Source: an uncultured bacterium
Lineage (GTDB): Bacteria; Cyanobacteriota; Vampirovibrionia; Gastranaerophilales; Gastranaerophilaceae
Length of the DNA stretch: 64,000 bases
NCBI GenBank assembly: GCA_902777855.1
Contig: CACYVN010000001.1
Span: 62,001-126,000 of the forward strand
Direction: 5' to 3'
In this document: piece by piece, positions 9,997 to 21,000 of the stretch
Numbering within the stretch: the stretch's first letter is position 1
Layout: the number at the start of each line of letters is the position of its first letter
Translations under genes and position numbers: made by a program
The notes under the pieces: generated by a model
The model's input: the letters and a program-made list of their open reading frames with translations, nothing else
Databases searched by the model: none
What the model was told of the DNA's origin: nothing

Positions 9997-10263
9997 TTAA
10001 TCAAATAAATCGCCTAAAGCTTTCCAAAAATTTTTCCATTTTTGCTTTCTTTCCTCACAGCGCTGATGAGCTTCATAGCAATCCATCCAGCCGTAATCAG
10101 GACGATCTTCACACCATCCTGAAAACTCATCAATTGCAAGTTTATTACCTTTATGTCCACTTTCAGCGACATTTAAATTCTTCAAAGCTGCACCATTACG
10201 CTTTGCTGCGGTTATTAAACCTGATTCTGCTGCTTTAACAGCCCTTAATGCTTGTATAGCCAT
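9997..10263 (-). CDS. Small hypothetical protein
   Basis: An 88-residue protein with a strong ribosome binding site (GGAGG, 5 nt before the ATG). The first 30 residues are an Ala/Lys-rich helix and the second half is rich in Trp, Asp and Cys (CEDRPDYGWMDCYEAHQRC). The four Trp and three Cys in the last 40 residues are unusual for so small a protein. No signal peptide or membrane segment. I do not recognise the family. It faces rpsP and shares its terminator. Confidence 0.7.
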   Translation of the reverse strand: MAIQALRAVKAAESGLITAAKRNGAALKNLNVAESGHKGNKLAIDEFSGWCEDRPDYGWMDCYEAHQRCEERKQKWKNFWKALGDLFD

Positions 10264-10320
10264 ACATACCTCCTAACAAGCACATATTAAATGACTTGAT
10301 AATTTTTTACAATAGTATTT

Positions 10321-10335
10321 TTAAGATTTATTAAG
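10321..10335 (+). promoter_or_regulatory. TTAAG direct repeat upstream of the 10370 gene
   Basis: TTAAGATTTATTAAG: two TTAAG half-sites 10 bp apart, 35 bp before the start codon. Similar pairs precede other lineage-specific genes in the window. It is a possible binding site for an OmpR-family regulator. Confidence 0.3.
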
Positions 10336-10357
10336 CAAAAAATATTTTTACAGTTTT

Positions 10358-10363
10358 TATAAA
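10358..10363 (+). promoter_or_regulatory. -10 box placed for a leaderless mRNA
   Basis: TATAAA with exactly 6 nt to the ATG at 10370 and no Shine-Dalgarno. Transcription would start at or next to the start codon. Confidence 0.45.
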
Positions 10364-10369
10364 AAAATA

Positions 10370-11185
10370 ATGAATATAACAAATAACACAAATAACAAAA
10401 TAAATTTCGGGGCCGGATTAAATCAAAAAATAAAAATACGGCAATTTTTCACAAATACAAGCAAAACAGAAAATTTGTTTTACAATAAATACGGAATTTG
10501 TGCGGATTTTAACGAAAATAAGCCCCTTGCATTTGTCAACACACTTTGTGCAGATATATTTGAGCAGCTTGGCAAAAAACTTAATATAAGTATTACTGCT
10601 CCTCCTGTTATAAAAGTATATAAACAAAATGAGTTAGTTAAAAATGAAAAATACATAAATTTCTGCATTCCAGAAAATGAAAAACTTTTTAATGATGATG
10701 TTACTTATCCCGCAGGCTCAATATTTCTGAAAGATTACAATAATTTAAAACAAATTGATGAAATAACCGAAAAAATGTTTGAAAACGGGAAAATAAGCAG
10801 CAATCATTTTCTTGCAATGTTTATACACGAATGGCTGCACAGCATTCATCTTGACCATATATACTCCAAATTTGGGTATGAAGGAGATTGCAAATATTTG
10901 TCCGAAATGTATCCAAAACAAAAAAATAATCCAATACATGATATTAAATTTTTACAAAATAAATGTCTGTCCAAAGAAGAAACACAGATTGTTATAAATG
11001 AACTCGATTCATATGCTGGGGAAAAAACGAATCAATACTTTGAAGTTTTTAGTGAAATGTTTACCAAATTAATTTGTTCCTCAATTTCAAAAGACTGTAA
11101 ATTAATTAAAAATCCGATAGATTTATTCAGAAAGACTCCTGAAAAATTGCAAAAAATTGTTATAAAAGCATTTAATATGGATTAA
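10370..11185 (+). CDS. Putative zinc metallopeptidase (HExxH), cytosolic
   Basis: A 271-residue protein with a zincin motif HEWLH at residues 153-157 inside the helix FLAMFIHEWLHSIHLDH, preceded by a disordered Asn-rich N-terminus (MNITNNTNNKINFGAG). About 68 residues later, YFEVFSEMF supplies Glu225 and Glu229, either of which could be the third zinc ligand of a gluzincin. There is no signal peptide and no membrane segment, so it would act inside the cell or leave by an unknown route. The overall family is not recognised. It ends flush with the convergent helicase gene: the two stop codons are adjacent. Base composition matches its neighbours. Confidence 0.7.
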   Translation: MNITNNTNNKINFGAGLNQKIKIRQFFTNTSKTENLFYNKYGICADFNENKPLAFVNTLCADIFEQLGKKLNISITAPPVIKVYKQNELVKNEKYINFCIPENEKLFNDDVTYPAGSIFLKDYNNLKQIDEITEKMFENGKISSNHFLAMFIHEWLHSIHLDHIYSKFGYEGDCKYLSEMYPKQKNNPIHDIKFLQNKCLSKEETQIVINELDSYAGEKTNQYFEVFSEMFTKLICSSISKDCKLIKNPIDLFRKTPEKLQKIVIKAFNMD

Positions 11186-13933
11186 TTATTGCCATTTTGA
11201 AAGTCGCTTTGATTTCGGACGATTCATATTTGAAAACGCATTTTTTCTTGCATTTAAAAGAGTAATTCGCCCTTGCGTATTTCTTGTATAAATTATCTCA
11301 CATTCGCCGATATATTTTTCCCACAATGCTTTAAACATCTCGACATCTTTTCTGTTATTAGACAAAATCGCAGGAACTGAGAAATAATCTGTTTGCCTCT
11401 GCCCGAACATATTTCCGTGCCTGATAAACAAATATCTCGGGTTCTCAACAGGGTCAAGAAACTCTCTTAAACATTTTATAAACAAATTGTTTTCCTCAGT
11501 CGGCAGATTTGCACACGAGACATAAACCCCGTCATTGTCATCTTCTACCGTTAAACCGACATTTTTAATCGATGATTTTATATAATCGTGATAAGAAAGT
11601 GTTTCAAGCATAACTATTGCGACCTGTTTCATTACACCCGCAACAGAACCTGTTTTGAGATATTTTATGCCTATACCTGTAAAAATAAATAAAAATACAA
11701 TAAGAACTATACCTACAATATATAAGCTGAGAATATTCCCAAAACCGATATTTAATATTATTGCAAGCATAAACCACCCAAGCGCCGTTACAATTTGCTT
11801 GTAACCATTATATGTCAGAGTTCGCAAGTGCATTTTTTCGGATTCGACACCCGTTCTTAATTTCATTTGCGCTGCGTTGTAACCTGAGTTAAGCGCACTT
11901 CCCCACCATTCTTTTGTCTGAGGTCTGTTTTTGGCAAGTTCAAGCGTCTGTCTGTTTAATTCGCTGAATGCTTTTTCTCCTTTTTCTGTCACAAGTTTAT
12001 TTATAACTTTCGGTGAAAGCACTCGGTTTAAACCGTTGCGTATATCATGTTTGTCATAATATGACGGAGCCTCAAAACCTTCAAAACGTTTTGCAAGCTG
12101 CTTGTAGTCATAAAAAAGGGAATTAGATTCATCCTTTTGTTCAAGGTCTGTTGAAATTCCGCTGAAAATAATTTCTGAAATAGATTTTTGAGACGGCAGA
12201 CCGATAGATGCAAGATGCCAAATGTTTGAAATTTTATCCGGATTGTTCTTATCAATTCTGATTGCACGCCCTCTCATTTGGTTTGAAAGCATATACGAAC
12301 TGACCGTACTTGATAAAATAAGAGAATTTATACACGGAGCATCCCAACCTTCCCCCAAAAGCGCCTGAGTACCGACAAGAACAGTTAAATAACCTTTGTT
12401 AAACATATCCGTTACAAGCCGTACTATAACATTTTTAGCACTCTCCTTAGGAGTAATTTTTAGATAATTCTCATCTTCACAAAATATTGAAACAGTAACA
12501 CTGTCTTTTTCAATACCGTTTTCTTCAAGCAAAGAATTAAAATCATTCTGTTTATCCGCAGGGAGTAAAATCAGCGAACCGCAAAGAACGCCGAGGCTGA
12601 TTTGTTCCTGTGAAAATTTATTTTTAAGAGTTCTCCAAATCGGCACAACCCCGAGATGTGAGTTATCAGTGTCTTTATCCTTTATATAATCGGCAAGAAT
12701 AACCATTCTCAAATCTTTACCTAAGGATTCCGTTTCACATTCCACAATTTCGACTATCGAATCCATCTTTCCAACGCTTGATGCTATCTGACGCTGAATT
12801 TTTACGCTTTCATTAAATACGATTTTTTTATTATGTATCAGACCCGCCCTTTTTGCCTGCGACAGATAATCTTCAATTTTTTCTTTAAAGCCTTTAAATT
12901 CTCCGGTTTTTGTAATCAGAAAACCGTTTATAAATCTTTTAGCCTGAGCAGTATCAAACTTCGGAATATCTTGCTCTTTAGCATTAAAAAGCCTCGTAAA
13001 TTTGTGAGGGATATCAAACCCCAGTTTGTGAAGCAAAGAAACAACAGAAACATAAAATTCAGGGTCGTCAAGAATTTTTTCGACCTCATCATCGGTATGC
13101 AACAAAAAATTCATACGGCTTAAATATTTTATGAGTTCGTGGTCGTTTTCAATCTTTTCAATAAACTGTTCGACCGCCTGCTGATGTTTTTTAATCATTT
13201 CTTTTTCACTGTCACGAAGCTTTGAAAAATAAACAAAATCCTGATGCGGACACAAGTCATTATTTTTTACAAGCTCGGGGATAGAAATCACCTCATCAAT
13301 TTCTCCGCAAAGTTCTTCATAACGGTTCCATTCGCTCAAATCGGCATCATAAGGCGGAGTTGCAGTAAGGGCAAGAGTTTGCTCCGGTTGAAGATTATCA
13401 TTGAGATACATCAATGCTTTCCACCATTCTTTGCGGAGGTGATGTGCCTCATCAAAACAAAGCAGAGATATTTTTGCATCTTTGAGAACTTTTATTATTT
13501 CATCGGCTTTTTTGTCGTTGAATCTGCGTGATGATGTTATAGATTCACTATCAATATCTTCATCTTCCCCATAAATCTGATTTTCATTTTCTTCGTCTTT
13601 CTCTCCGCAGAATGCTGCAAGCAAAGCCTGATACGTAATTACGGTGATGTATTTCGGCACTCTGATGTCTGTTGAAACAATGCCGTAATCTTTTTCATCC
13701 AAAAAGGCAGAACAAATACGGTCTTGCCATTGATTTTTGATGGTATTTGTCGGACTTAAAATGAGTGTCGGGCGGTTTATTCTTGAGATAACTTCAATGC
13801 CGAGCGTTGTTTTTCCTGCTCCTGGGGCAGCAACAACATGAAGTTTTTTATCCCTCAGATGAAAAGATAAATTATTTAAAATCCTCTCCTGATAATCTCT
13901 CCAGCTTCCCTTAAATTTTAATAAACCTTCCAA
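11186..13933 (-). CDS. DEAD/DEAH-box helicase with internal membrane hairpin
   Basis: A 915-residue superfamily 2 helicase of the type III restriction/UvrB-like group. Motif I is APGAGKT (36-42), motif II is DEAH near 160, motif III is LTATPP, and the C-terminal RecA-like domain carries GTQALLGEGWDAP and QMRGRAIR. Unusually, about residue 712-760 there are two strongly hydrophobic segments (ALGWFMLAIILNIGFGN and LYIVGIVLIVFLFIFTGIGI), followed by 150 soluble residues of unknown fold. A membrane-anchored nucleic acid motor is therefore predicted. No nuclease or methylase gene is adjacent. The regulator gene upstream ends 10 bp before it. The role is unknown; phage defence or DNA uptake are guesses. 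Confidence 0.85.
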   Translation of the reverse strand: MEGLLKFKGSWRDYQERILNNLSFHLRDKKLHVVAAPGAGKTTLGIEVISRINRPTLILSPTNTIKNQWQDRICSAFLDEKDYGIVSTDIRVPKYITVITYQALLAAFCGEKDEENENQIYGEDEDIDSESITSSRRFNDKKADEIIKVLKDAKISLLCFDEAHHLRKEWWKALMYLNDNLQPEQTLALTATPPYDADLSEWNRYEELCGEIDEVISIPELVKNNDLCPHQDFVYFSKLRDSEKEMIKKHQQAVEQFIEKIENDHELIKYLSRMNFLLHTDDEVEKILDDPEFYVSVVSLLHKLGFDIPHKFTRLFNAKEQDIPKFDTAQAKRFINGFLITKTGEFKGFKEKIEDYLSQAKRAGLIHNKKIVFNESVKIQRQIASSVGKMDSIVEIVECETESLGKDLRMVILADYIKDKDTDNSHLGVVPIWRTLKNKFSQEQISLGVLCGSLILLPADKQNDFNSLLEENGIEKDSVTVSIFCEDENYLKITPKESAKNVIVRLVTDMFNKGYLTVLVGTQALLGEGWDAPCINSLILSSTVSSYMLSNQMRGRAIRIDKNNPDKISNIWHLASIGLPSQKSISEIIFSGISTDLEQKDESNSLFYDYKQLAKRFEGFEAPSYYDKHDIRNGLNRVLSPKVINKLVTEKGEKAFSELNRQTLELAKNRPQTKEWWGSALNSGYNAAQMKLRTGVESEKMHLRTLTYNGYKQIVTALGWFMLAIILNIGFGNILSLYIVGIVLIVFLFIFTGIGIKYLKTGSVAGVMKQVAIVMLETLSYHDYIKSSIKNVGLTVEDDNDGVYVSCANLPTEENNLFIKCLREFLDPVENPRYLFIRHGNMFGQRQTDYFSVPAILSNNRKDVEMFKALWEKYIGECEIIYTRNTQGRITLLNARKNAFSNMNRPKSKRLSKWQ

Positions 13934-13943
13934 AATTAACCCT

Positions 13944-14642
13944 TTAAATATTCAACTTGTACCCGCCGCCGTAGATGGTTTCAATATATTTTTTGCCGTT
14001 TGCAATCTTATCAATTTTACTGCGCAGATGCCTGATATGAACCCTTATGGTTTCAATGTCATCATCAGGAGAATATCCCCAGATTTCTTTTAAAAGTTTT
14101 GCTGATGATACCATATTGCCATGATTTTGAAATAACAAATTAAAAATATCATACTCAATCGGAGTAAGTTTTACCTGCTTATCGCCTATTCTTACACTGT
14201 ATTGTTCTGGAAGAAGTGTAATTTCACCCAAGGATTGCAAATCTCTGACAGATGCCGATTTCGGGATTTGATTAGTTCGTTTTAACAAAGCACGAACTCT
14301 AACCAAAAGCTCCTCAATTTCAAAGGGTTTTACAAGATAATCATCCACCCCGATATTAAACCCATTAACCTTATCATTGAGCTGAGAAAGCGCAGTAAGC
14401 ATAATTATCGGGACATTTTTTGTCTCATCATTTTCCCTTATACGCTTTGCGACCGTAAAACCGTCAACCTCAGGCATCATAACATCAAGCACAACAAGCG
14501 ACGGCAATTCCTGCTTGGCAAGCGCAAAACCCTTTATTCCGTCAAACGCCTGAACAACCTGATAACCTGCAAGTTCAAGGTTTACTTTTATCAGTTCGTT
14601 TATTGAAGTATCATCATCAATTACTAAAATTTTATTATTCAT
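13944..14642 (-). CDS. OmpR-family response regulator, RpaA/RpaB-like
   Basis: A 232-residue response regulator. The receiver domain has the acidic pair in VIDDD, the phospho-acceptor Asp53 in VVLDVMMPE and the conserved Lys in DDYLVKPFE. The C-terminal winged helix contains KLTPIEYDIFNLL, then PDDDIETIRVHIRHLRSK and YIETIYGGGYKL. The PDDDIETIRVHIRHLR stretch is characteristic of cyanobacterial RpaA and RpaB, which control light and clock genes. Its presence without any photosynthesis gene nearby supports descent from a cyanobacterial ancestor. No kinase is adjacent. It follows the TSCPD gene after only 3 bp. Confidence 0.9.
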   Translation of the reverse strand: MNNKILVIDDDTSINELIKVNLELAGYQVVQAFDGIKGFALAKQELPSLVVLDVMMPEVDGFTVAKRIRENDETKNVPIIMLTALSQLNDKVNGFNIGVDDYLVKPFEIEELLVRVRALLKRTNQIPKSASVRDLQSLGEITLLPEQYSVRIGDKQVKLTPIEYDIFNLLFQNHGNMVSSAKLLKEIWGYSPDDDIETIRVHIRHLRSKIDKIANGKKYIETIYGGGYKLNI

Positions 14643-14645
14643 AAT

Positions 14646-14924
14646 TTATTTTGCCTGCGCCAATTTTTTCTGTTTGTACTCTAAAAGACAAGTTGCAAGC
14701 TGATCGGGACAGCTTGTCGGCTTTGGACCACAATGTATACCGCCCAAGCGTTCAATGACTTCATCAACAGTCATTCCTTTGATAAGCTCTCTTATTCCGC
14801 TCAAATTTCCGTTACATCCGCCATAAAACATTGCATCGACAATTTTGTTATCTTCAACTGCAATCTGCATCATCTGACAACAAACACCCTGTGGCTGATA
14901 TTGTAAAATTTCCTGTTTTCCCAT
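14646..14924 (-). CDS. TSCPD domain protein
   Basis: A 92-residue protein with the signature CGPKPTSCPDQLA near the C-terminus. The TSCPD family occurs alone or as the tail of vitamin B12-dependent ribonucleotide reductases. The Cys residues (CCQMM, GGCNGN, HCGPKPTSC) could bind metal. It is the first gene of a two-gene unit with the RpaB-like regulator. Function of the free-standing family is not established. Confidence 0.85.
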   Translation of the reverse strand: MGKQEILQYQPQGVCCQMMQIAVEDNKIVDAMFYGGCNGNLSGIRELIKGMTVDEVIERLGGIHCGPKPTSCPDQLATCLLEYKQKKLAQAK

Positions 14925-14991
14925 TATTAAATCCTCACCGTTTTACCTTATTTTAGTACATTATCACATCTTTTTCAAATTTGAATATTTG

Positions 14992-15006
14992 TTAAGATTT
15001 TTTTAA
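14992..15006 (+). promoter_or_regulatory. TTAAG-type repeat upstream of the giant gene
   Basis: TTAAGATTTTTTTAA, a weaker copy of the paired TTAAG box, 33 bp before the start at 15039. Confidence 0.2.
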
Positions 15007-15038
15007 TAATCAGAACGCAAATAGCAAAAAATATATTT

Positions 15039-18000
15039 ATGTCTTTTATAACAAACATGAGAATATATAGAGTTAATAACTGCACCCAATTTACAGGGGT
15101 CAGACAGGATAGAAATACAGTAGAACAGTTAAAAAAAGATAATCCTTATGACTTAAATCTGCCCAATCAACGCAGAATAACAAAAGCCATAGAACAATTA
15201 TCCGAAATTCCGGGAGAAGACAACGTAAACTTTTTACTTGATGTATCGCAAAATCTCCGTTACGGAACAAACATAGACTTGGGCAAAAAGCCATATAATA
15301 ACTGGAGAGAAAAGCTTAATAAAGCAGCCGAAAAATCTTTAAAACTGTCTGATAAATCGATTCAGGAAAAGCTGTCCGAAAAACTTGAAAAAGTTATAAA
15401 ATTCCCTAAAAGCATAACTCCTGAAGAACGTGCAATAATGGCAAACAGAGAGATTCTTTTATCTAAAATTAATCCTGAAGAACTCAAAGATATAAAAAAT
15501 ACGAATGAATTAAAGCTGCAAAGGAACCTAAATTATTTTGTAATATCATCAGAAATTCCGACCTCACAAAAACTATATATTCTCAATAGACTAAACTATA
15601 TGATGAGTGATGATTATCACATCAATCCGCAATTGAAAAACAAAAAAACTGCAGTACTGGCTGAAATTCTTAATGATATAGTTGTTGACACTCCGGATTC
15701 AAAAATTCCGAATATCAAAGCCATCAATCAAAGACAACATGGCATGTGCGTAGCAATTTCAATTTGTCGCAAAGCACTTGCTTACGAAGATAAAGCGAAC
15801 TATGTCGATATGATATTGACAGAGCTTGACGATAATCCGAATATGATGGTTTATGACAGGGCAAATTTAGGAAAACATCAAAAAGTTCCTGTTCCGAAAG
15901 CAAATATCGATTATGACTATGCCATAAAAAAAGGTTACAGAATTGTTGATACTTCTGTTATGAATTGGATGAATGCTGCAGATACGGCAGGAGCATTCAA
16001 TGATGTTTTGGGAGCTTATTCCGCATTTGATAAAACAAATTTCGGAACATTTACAGATACGCATATACACAAGGATATAGATGAACGAAGTGAAAAATAT
16101 CAGGACTACTTCAGAAGTTGCAAAAAATCAAAAGATGCACTTGCAACCTGCAAAAAAGCAATTGAAAAACAAAAATATTACACCCAAATTCAAAATGAAA
16201 ACGAAGCACAAAGAATTTTAACTTCGACTCAGGATGCAAAACTTCTTCACTCTATAGTCAAAGAGATTGCTCCAAATCTTGACTCCACACAAATCAGGGG
16301 GATTACAAACGATTTGATGTCGCTTGCTCTTAACCATTCTGACGAAAAGGAGAAATTAAGCGGACTAAAAAAAGAATATTCATTTATACAAAATGAAGAA
16401 AAAGAATACAAAACAGATAAAATTACAGCCTATTTAAAAGAAACATTGCCTCAAGATATTAATGCCAAAATTTTAAACACAAAATCAGAAGAAATCGTTG
16501 AACTTGTAGAAGAAATAAAAACAGTCAACAAAAGTCATTCCAAATCAAAAACAGACAGATATATTGAAAGCAAAGACCTGTTCAATGCGGCAGCTGCATA
16601 TCGTACAATGCAGTCTTTTGCTCTTGATATTCCGGAATATTTAACCGATTTAATGACTCAATTTGATATCCCCGATAATGAATCATATATTATTGAAAAT
16701 CTCAATACATTAAGTAAAAATATTCGTTCGGGAAAAATTAATCCTGTCCTAAAAGAAGTTTTAACAAACAGATTTGAAAAAGAAATAGAAGAAAAATCAC
16801 AAGAAATTTCGGCACCGAAAGACGAATTACTGGCTACCGTACTTGAGGATTATGCTAATACGGTCAATCTTTTAATGACCACTTTTGCTGATGACATTTA
16901 TCATTCAATTTTGCTTGGTGACAGGAAACAAGTTCTTGTAACTCAGCTCGATGCAATTAGAAACGAAGTTGAAACAACAAAAGATAAAGATGTAATTGAA
17001 AAAATTTCAGGGGATTTTAAAGTTAAACCTAACAGACACGTAATATTAGAAACTCTTGACAAATATATTGAAATTTTATCAGACGAAAACTGTACTGATA
17101 AACAATACATTGAAATTTTAAATAAGTCCGGACACAAATCACATCTTTTAGATATGAAAGAGTCTTTTGATAATACATTTGAGCTGTTGTTCTCCGACCC
17201 GAATCCGTCATACATTGCAGGGTTTAATATCATTAACGGAGCACCAATGGATTCGGATATTGAAACTACACAAAATTTGTATAAAGTTCTTGCATCAAGT
17301 TTTAATAATATGTCAATGATTATTAAAACATTACAGGATACACTTCAGGTATCATTAATTGACGGCACAATTTTAAATACCGCAGATCCAAAATTCGCAG
17401 TTCTTAAAAAACTTGAAAATATGGGAGATATTGCAACAGAACCGGAGCTTTATTCTCTGAGTAATAAATTTGATGAATTTAATAAATTAAGATACGAAGA
17501 AGACGGAACAAAAAGAAAATTTAAGGATTTACCAAAATCCGTCACAGAATTTACACCTATGGAAAAAGAGGCACTAAATAAATACAGAAAAAATGTAAAT
17601 TCGTGGTACGGCACATCAACAAGACGCCTGAATGATATTTATACCCAAATGAAAGAACCTTTAGAAGAACTCAACAGAGAAATCGGTGTTCAAAAAGGCG
17701 AATACTGGACAAGAGAAAACGAAAGCGGACTTATGGAAAATCAGGCTCTTAAAATTTTTGAGCATATGACAGACCGCCCGTATTATGAAGAAAAAAATAT
17801 TCGTTCAGGACTTGATAAAATTAAACATTCTCCATATTCGGGAACTTCTATGACATCAGTTAAAGACAATGAACCTGCAATGCATGCCCAATACGTTGTT
17901 GATGTTAAACCGACAATTTTAAAATTTGAAAATACAGATAAAATTAAAGATATAATTTTCCATGACAACAGCTGGGGCGCATCGGAGCACGAAAATGTCT

Positions 18001-21000
18001 GGGTTGATAAATTGGGACTTTTAAGGACAGACTATTCAAATTCTTACGGCGGGCAAGAAGGCTACATTACAAACGAGAAATTCCAAAACGGAAAACTGGA
18101 AGATAATCTTATAAATAAAAAAGGGAAATATATTCCTGAAAAAATCCCAAACAAACAATATAACAAACTTGTAAATGAAGATTCCGAAGAATATTCGTTC
18201 CCGATGATTCGCTCGTTAATGCTTAGCGGAGTTTCTCCGCAGGCAATGTCTACGGTTAAAACGATAAAACAAAATCTTTTATTACCATCTTCAGAGTATC
18301 TTGACAATTTAACCGATGAAGCGTCAAAAATGAGCAGAGATGAACTTAAATCTGCAATCAAAAGAATTCAAAGTGCAGGAGAAAACGCAAGAACAATATA
18401 TCCCGTACTGTTAAAGAGAATCAACGGTGACGATATTTTTGATAAAGGAATTGACAGTGAAGAAAAATATTATAAGCTTGCTCCAAATGATAAATTAAGA
18501 CTTATAGCAGAAAAAGTCGCCATAATAAAATCTTATGACGAGATACCTGATATTAATACATACAACATTGAAGTTAAATCTCAAAAAGAACTCGACAAAC
18601 TTCACAAAAAGCTCCGCATAGAAGCAAGGAACAATTTTGACTATATAATGGGCAAAAATCCGGATATTCTCAGATATGCAACGGAAAGTGCAAGACAAGA
18701 TACCTACACTTTGCTAAAAGAATTTGCAGCAAATAACAACATTAAACTGAGTTATAAAGCAATGACAAAAATCGTCAATTCAATGAAACGTGTCAAAAAG
18801 AATAACTATGACGGGAGCATATCTCAAGGCACGTATCTTATGATTGCGAATTTTGAAAAATACCTAAAATTAAAGACAAATGCTTCTGACGATAAAATTA
18901 AAGAGATATCCGACAAAGTTAAATCAATAATTAAAAAGAATTTAACAATAACAGAAAACGACGTTAAAACTCAATTTACAACAGGCAGAAACGAAAAAAT
19001 TGCGAACTGGATAGACAGAGAATTTGCGCCGAAAACAGACAAAGAATTTGCTCAAATTCTTAACAAACTACGCAATATGACAAACGAAGAATTCACAAAG
19101 AATTATGATTCAAAAATTTCAGACTCAGATATGGGGATTGAATCAATAAACGGATATGATGTAGTAAAAGCTATACGTTCCGGCAATGATACTATGAAAA
19201 ATTCGTTTATTAATACGGTATTCTCTGAAGGTTATTATCAAGATATAGACGAAAGCAAAACAAGAGCATATTATGATTTGAAAAAGCTGTCAAGAAATCT
19301 AAGCGGAGGAAGATATATCGGTGGTAAACGTTCGTTTGATGATTTGTATTCGGATTTCTATTACAATTTCCAGGGATTAACAATTAAAAAGGAATTTGAC
19401 AAGTACAAAGACGATGCATTCAAAAAATATTTCGCATTTCCTGCTTATCCGCTTGTTGAAATTTCAACAGAGGAAGAACTTGAAGAATCGCTAAATACGT
19501 TCAATGAAAAATTGAACAACTATATGGATTTTATATATGCATACAAAAATCAGCAGGCATCATTGGATTTGATAAATAATCTAAAAAAATACTCCGATTC
19601 TAAATTACCTAAAAATGGAGAATTAACCCCTAAGCAATATTCAAGAATCACTCAGGAATTAAGCAGACTTATGGCTCTTAATTCAAATGATGATACAATT
19701 AATGATAAAAAAGAAGAAGCAAGACTTTTATTTGCTTCAGGAACACACGATGCCGAGACATACAGAAATTACATAAATTCTGTCTATGATTTATTTAAAA
19801 TATACGAAAAAACTGCAGACGGAAAGACAATGAAAGAGGCTGAAATAATAAGCAGAAACAATATTGATATATATAAAAAGACCTATGTAATGAGTATGTT
19901 TGAGCCGAAGTATCAGGGCAAAGCACTTGAACTGTTGAATAAATGGATTTCAGCAAAATCAAAAGCCGTATGGGTAAAAGATCATTTTAATCCGACAGTC
20001 GGCGAAGAAAGCACTGAAGAAGCAAAAGCAATTGCAGATAAATACGCACAAAATGTAGAAAATGCAGAAGAAATATTTAATCAGTTTAAAGATTTGTTCA
20101 TGAAACACAGACTTCTTGCTACTCCGGACCGCTATATGAACGAATATCTGCTTTTATGTGCCAAAGATGCAAAGCATCCTGACAGAAAATACAAACCTGA
20201 ATCTGAAGACTGCCAAAAAGCAATAAAAGACATGCGCGAAACCTACAAGACAAATCTCAAATCACTTTTATACAAAGCTGATATGATGGAGCTTCAGTAT
20301 ACTCTTATGGACTGCGCTAAAAAAGGTAATCTTAATGCGGTAAGAGATGCATTCAGAAATTCAACACTTGAGCTGACTGACGGCTCAGTTGTCACAATGG
20401 ATTCTGAAGAAGGTTTAAATTTGATAATTTCACCTATGCTTAACGAAGAAAATCTTGATACAGCAGCCCTGTTCCTAAATCAACTCGGCTTATCGGAAAA
20501 AGTTGCAAAAATGATTTCTGACAAAAGTTCACTTGATATAGCATATAAAAATTTCAACAGAATACAAACCATTTTGAAAAGTGCGGATTCACAGGCAAAA
20601 TTTGCAAGAGAAGAATTTAGAAAACTTGGCAATATTGACAATAATCCTGATTACGAAGAAATTATTATTGATTTTAAACAAAGACTTATGGATAAAGCAA
20701 GAAGAACAAGTTTTAGCACGGGAGCCTCAATATTTGAAGCCGCAATTAATGATGTCATAAAAGACATCAAGAATCATCCGGATCAATCAAAAACCTTACT
20801 TTTAGGTACTGATATCGACCTTGCTATTGCAGGACTCAGGGAAGTAGTAAAAGCAAATATTAATTATTTAAATACACCGCTTCAGATTATACAGAAACGA
20901 TATGATTTAATGAAGAAATTATTACTCCCTGACAACTCTGAAGTGGCAAAAGACGCTGAAAAATATATAGAATCGCTGCAGGAATTGCTTGAATACGAAC

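Noticed and set aside
11186-13933. Type III restriction enzyme subunit
   Set aside because: No nuclease motif seen in the C-terminus and no methylase gene beside it.
17000-17240. Overlapping antisense frames inside the giant gene
   Set aside because: Ser/Leu-rich shadows of the sense frame without start signals.
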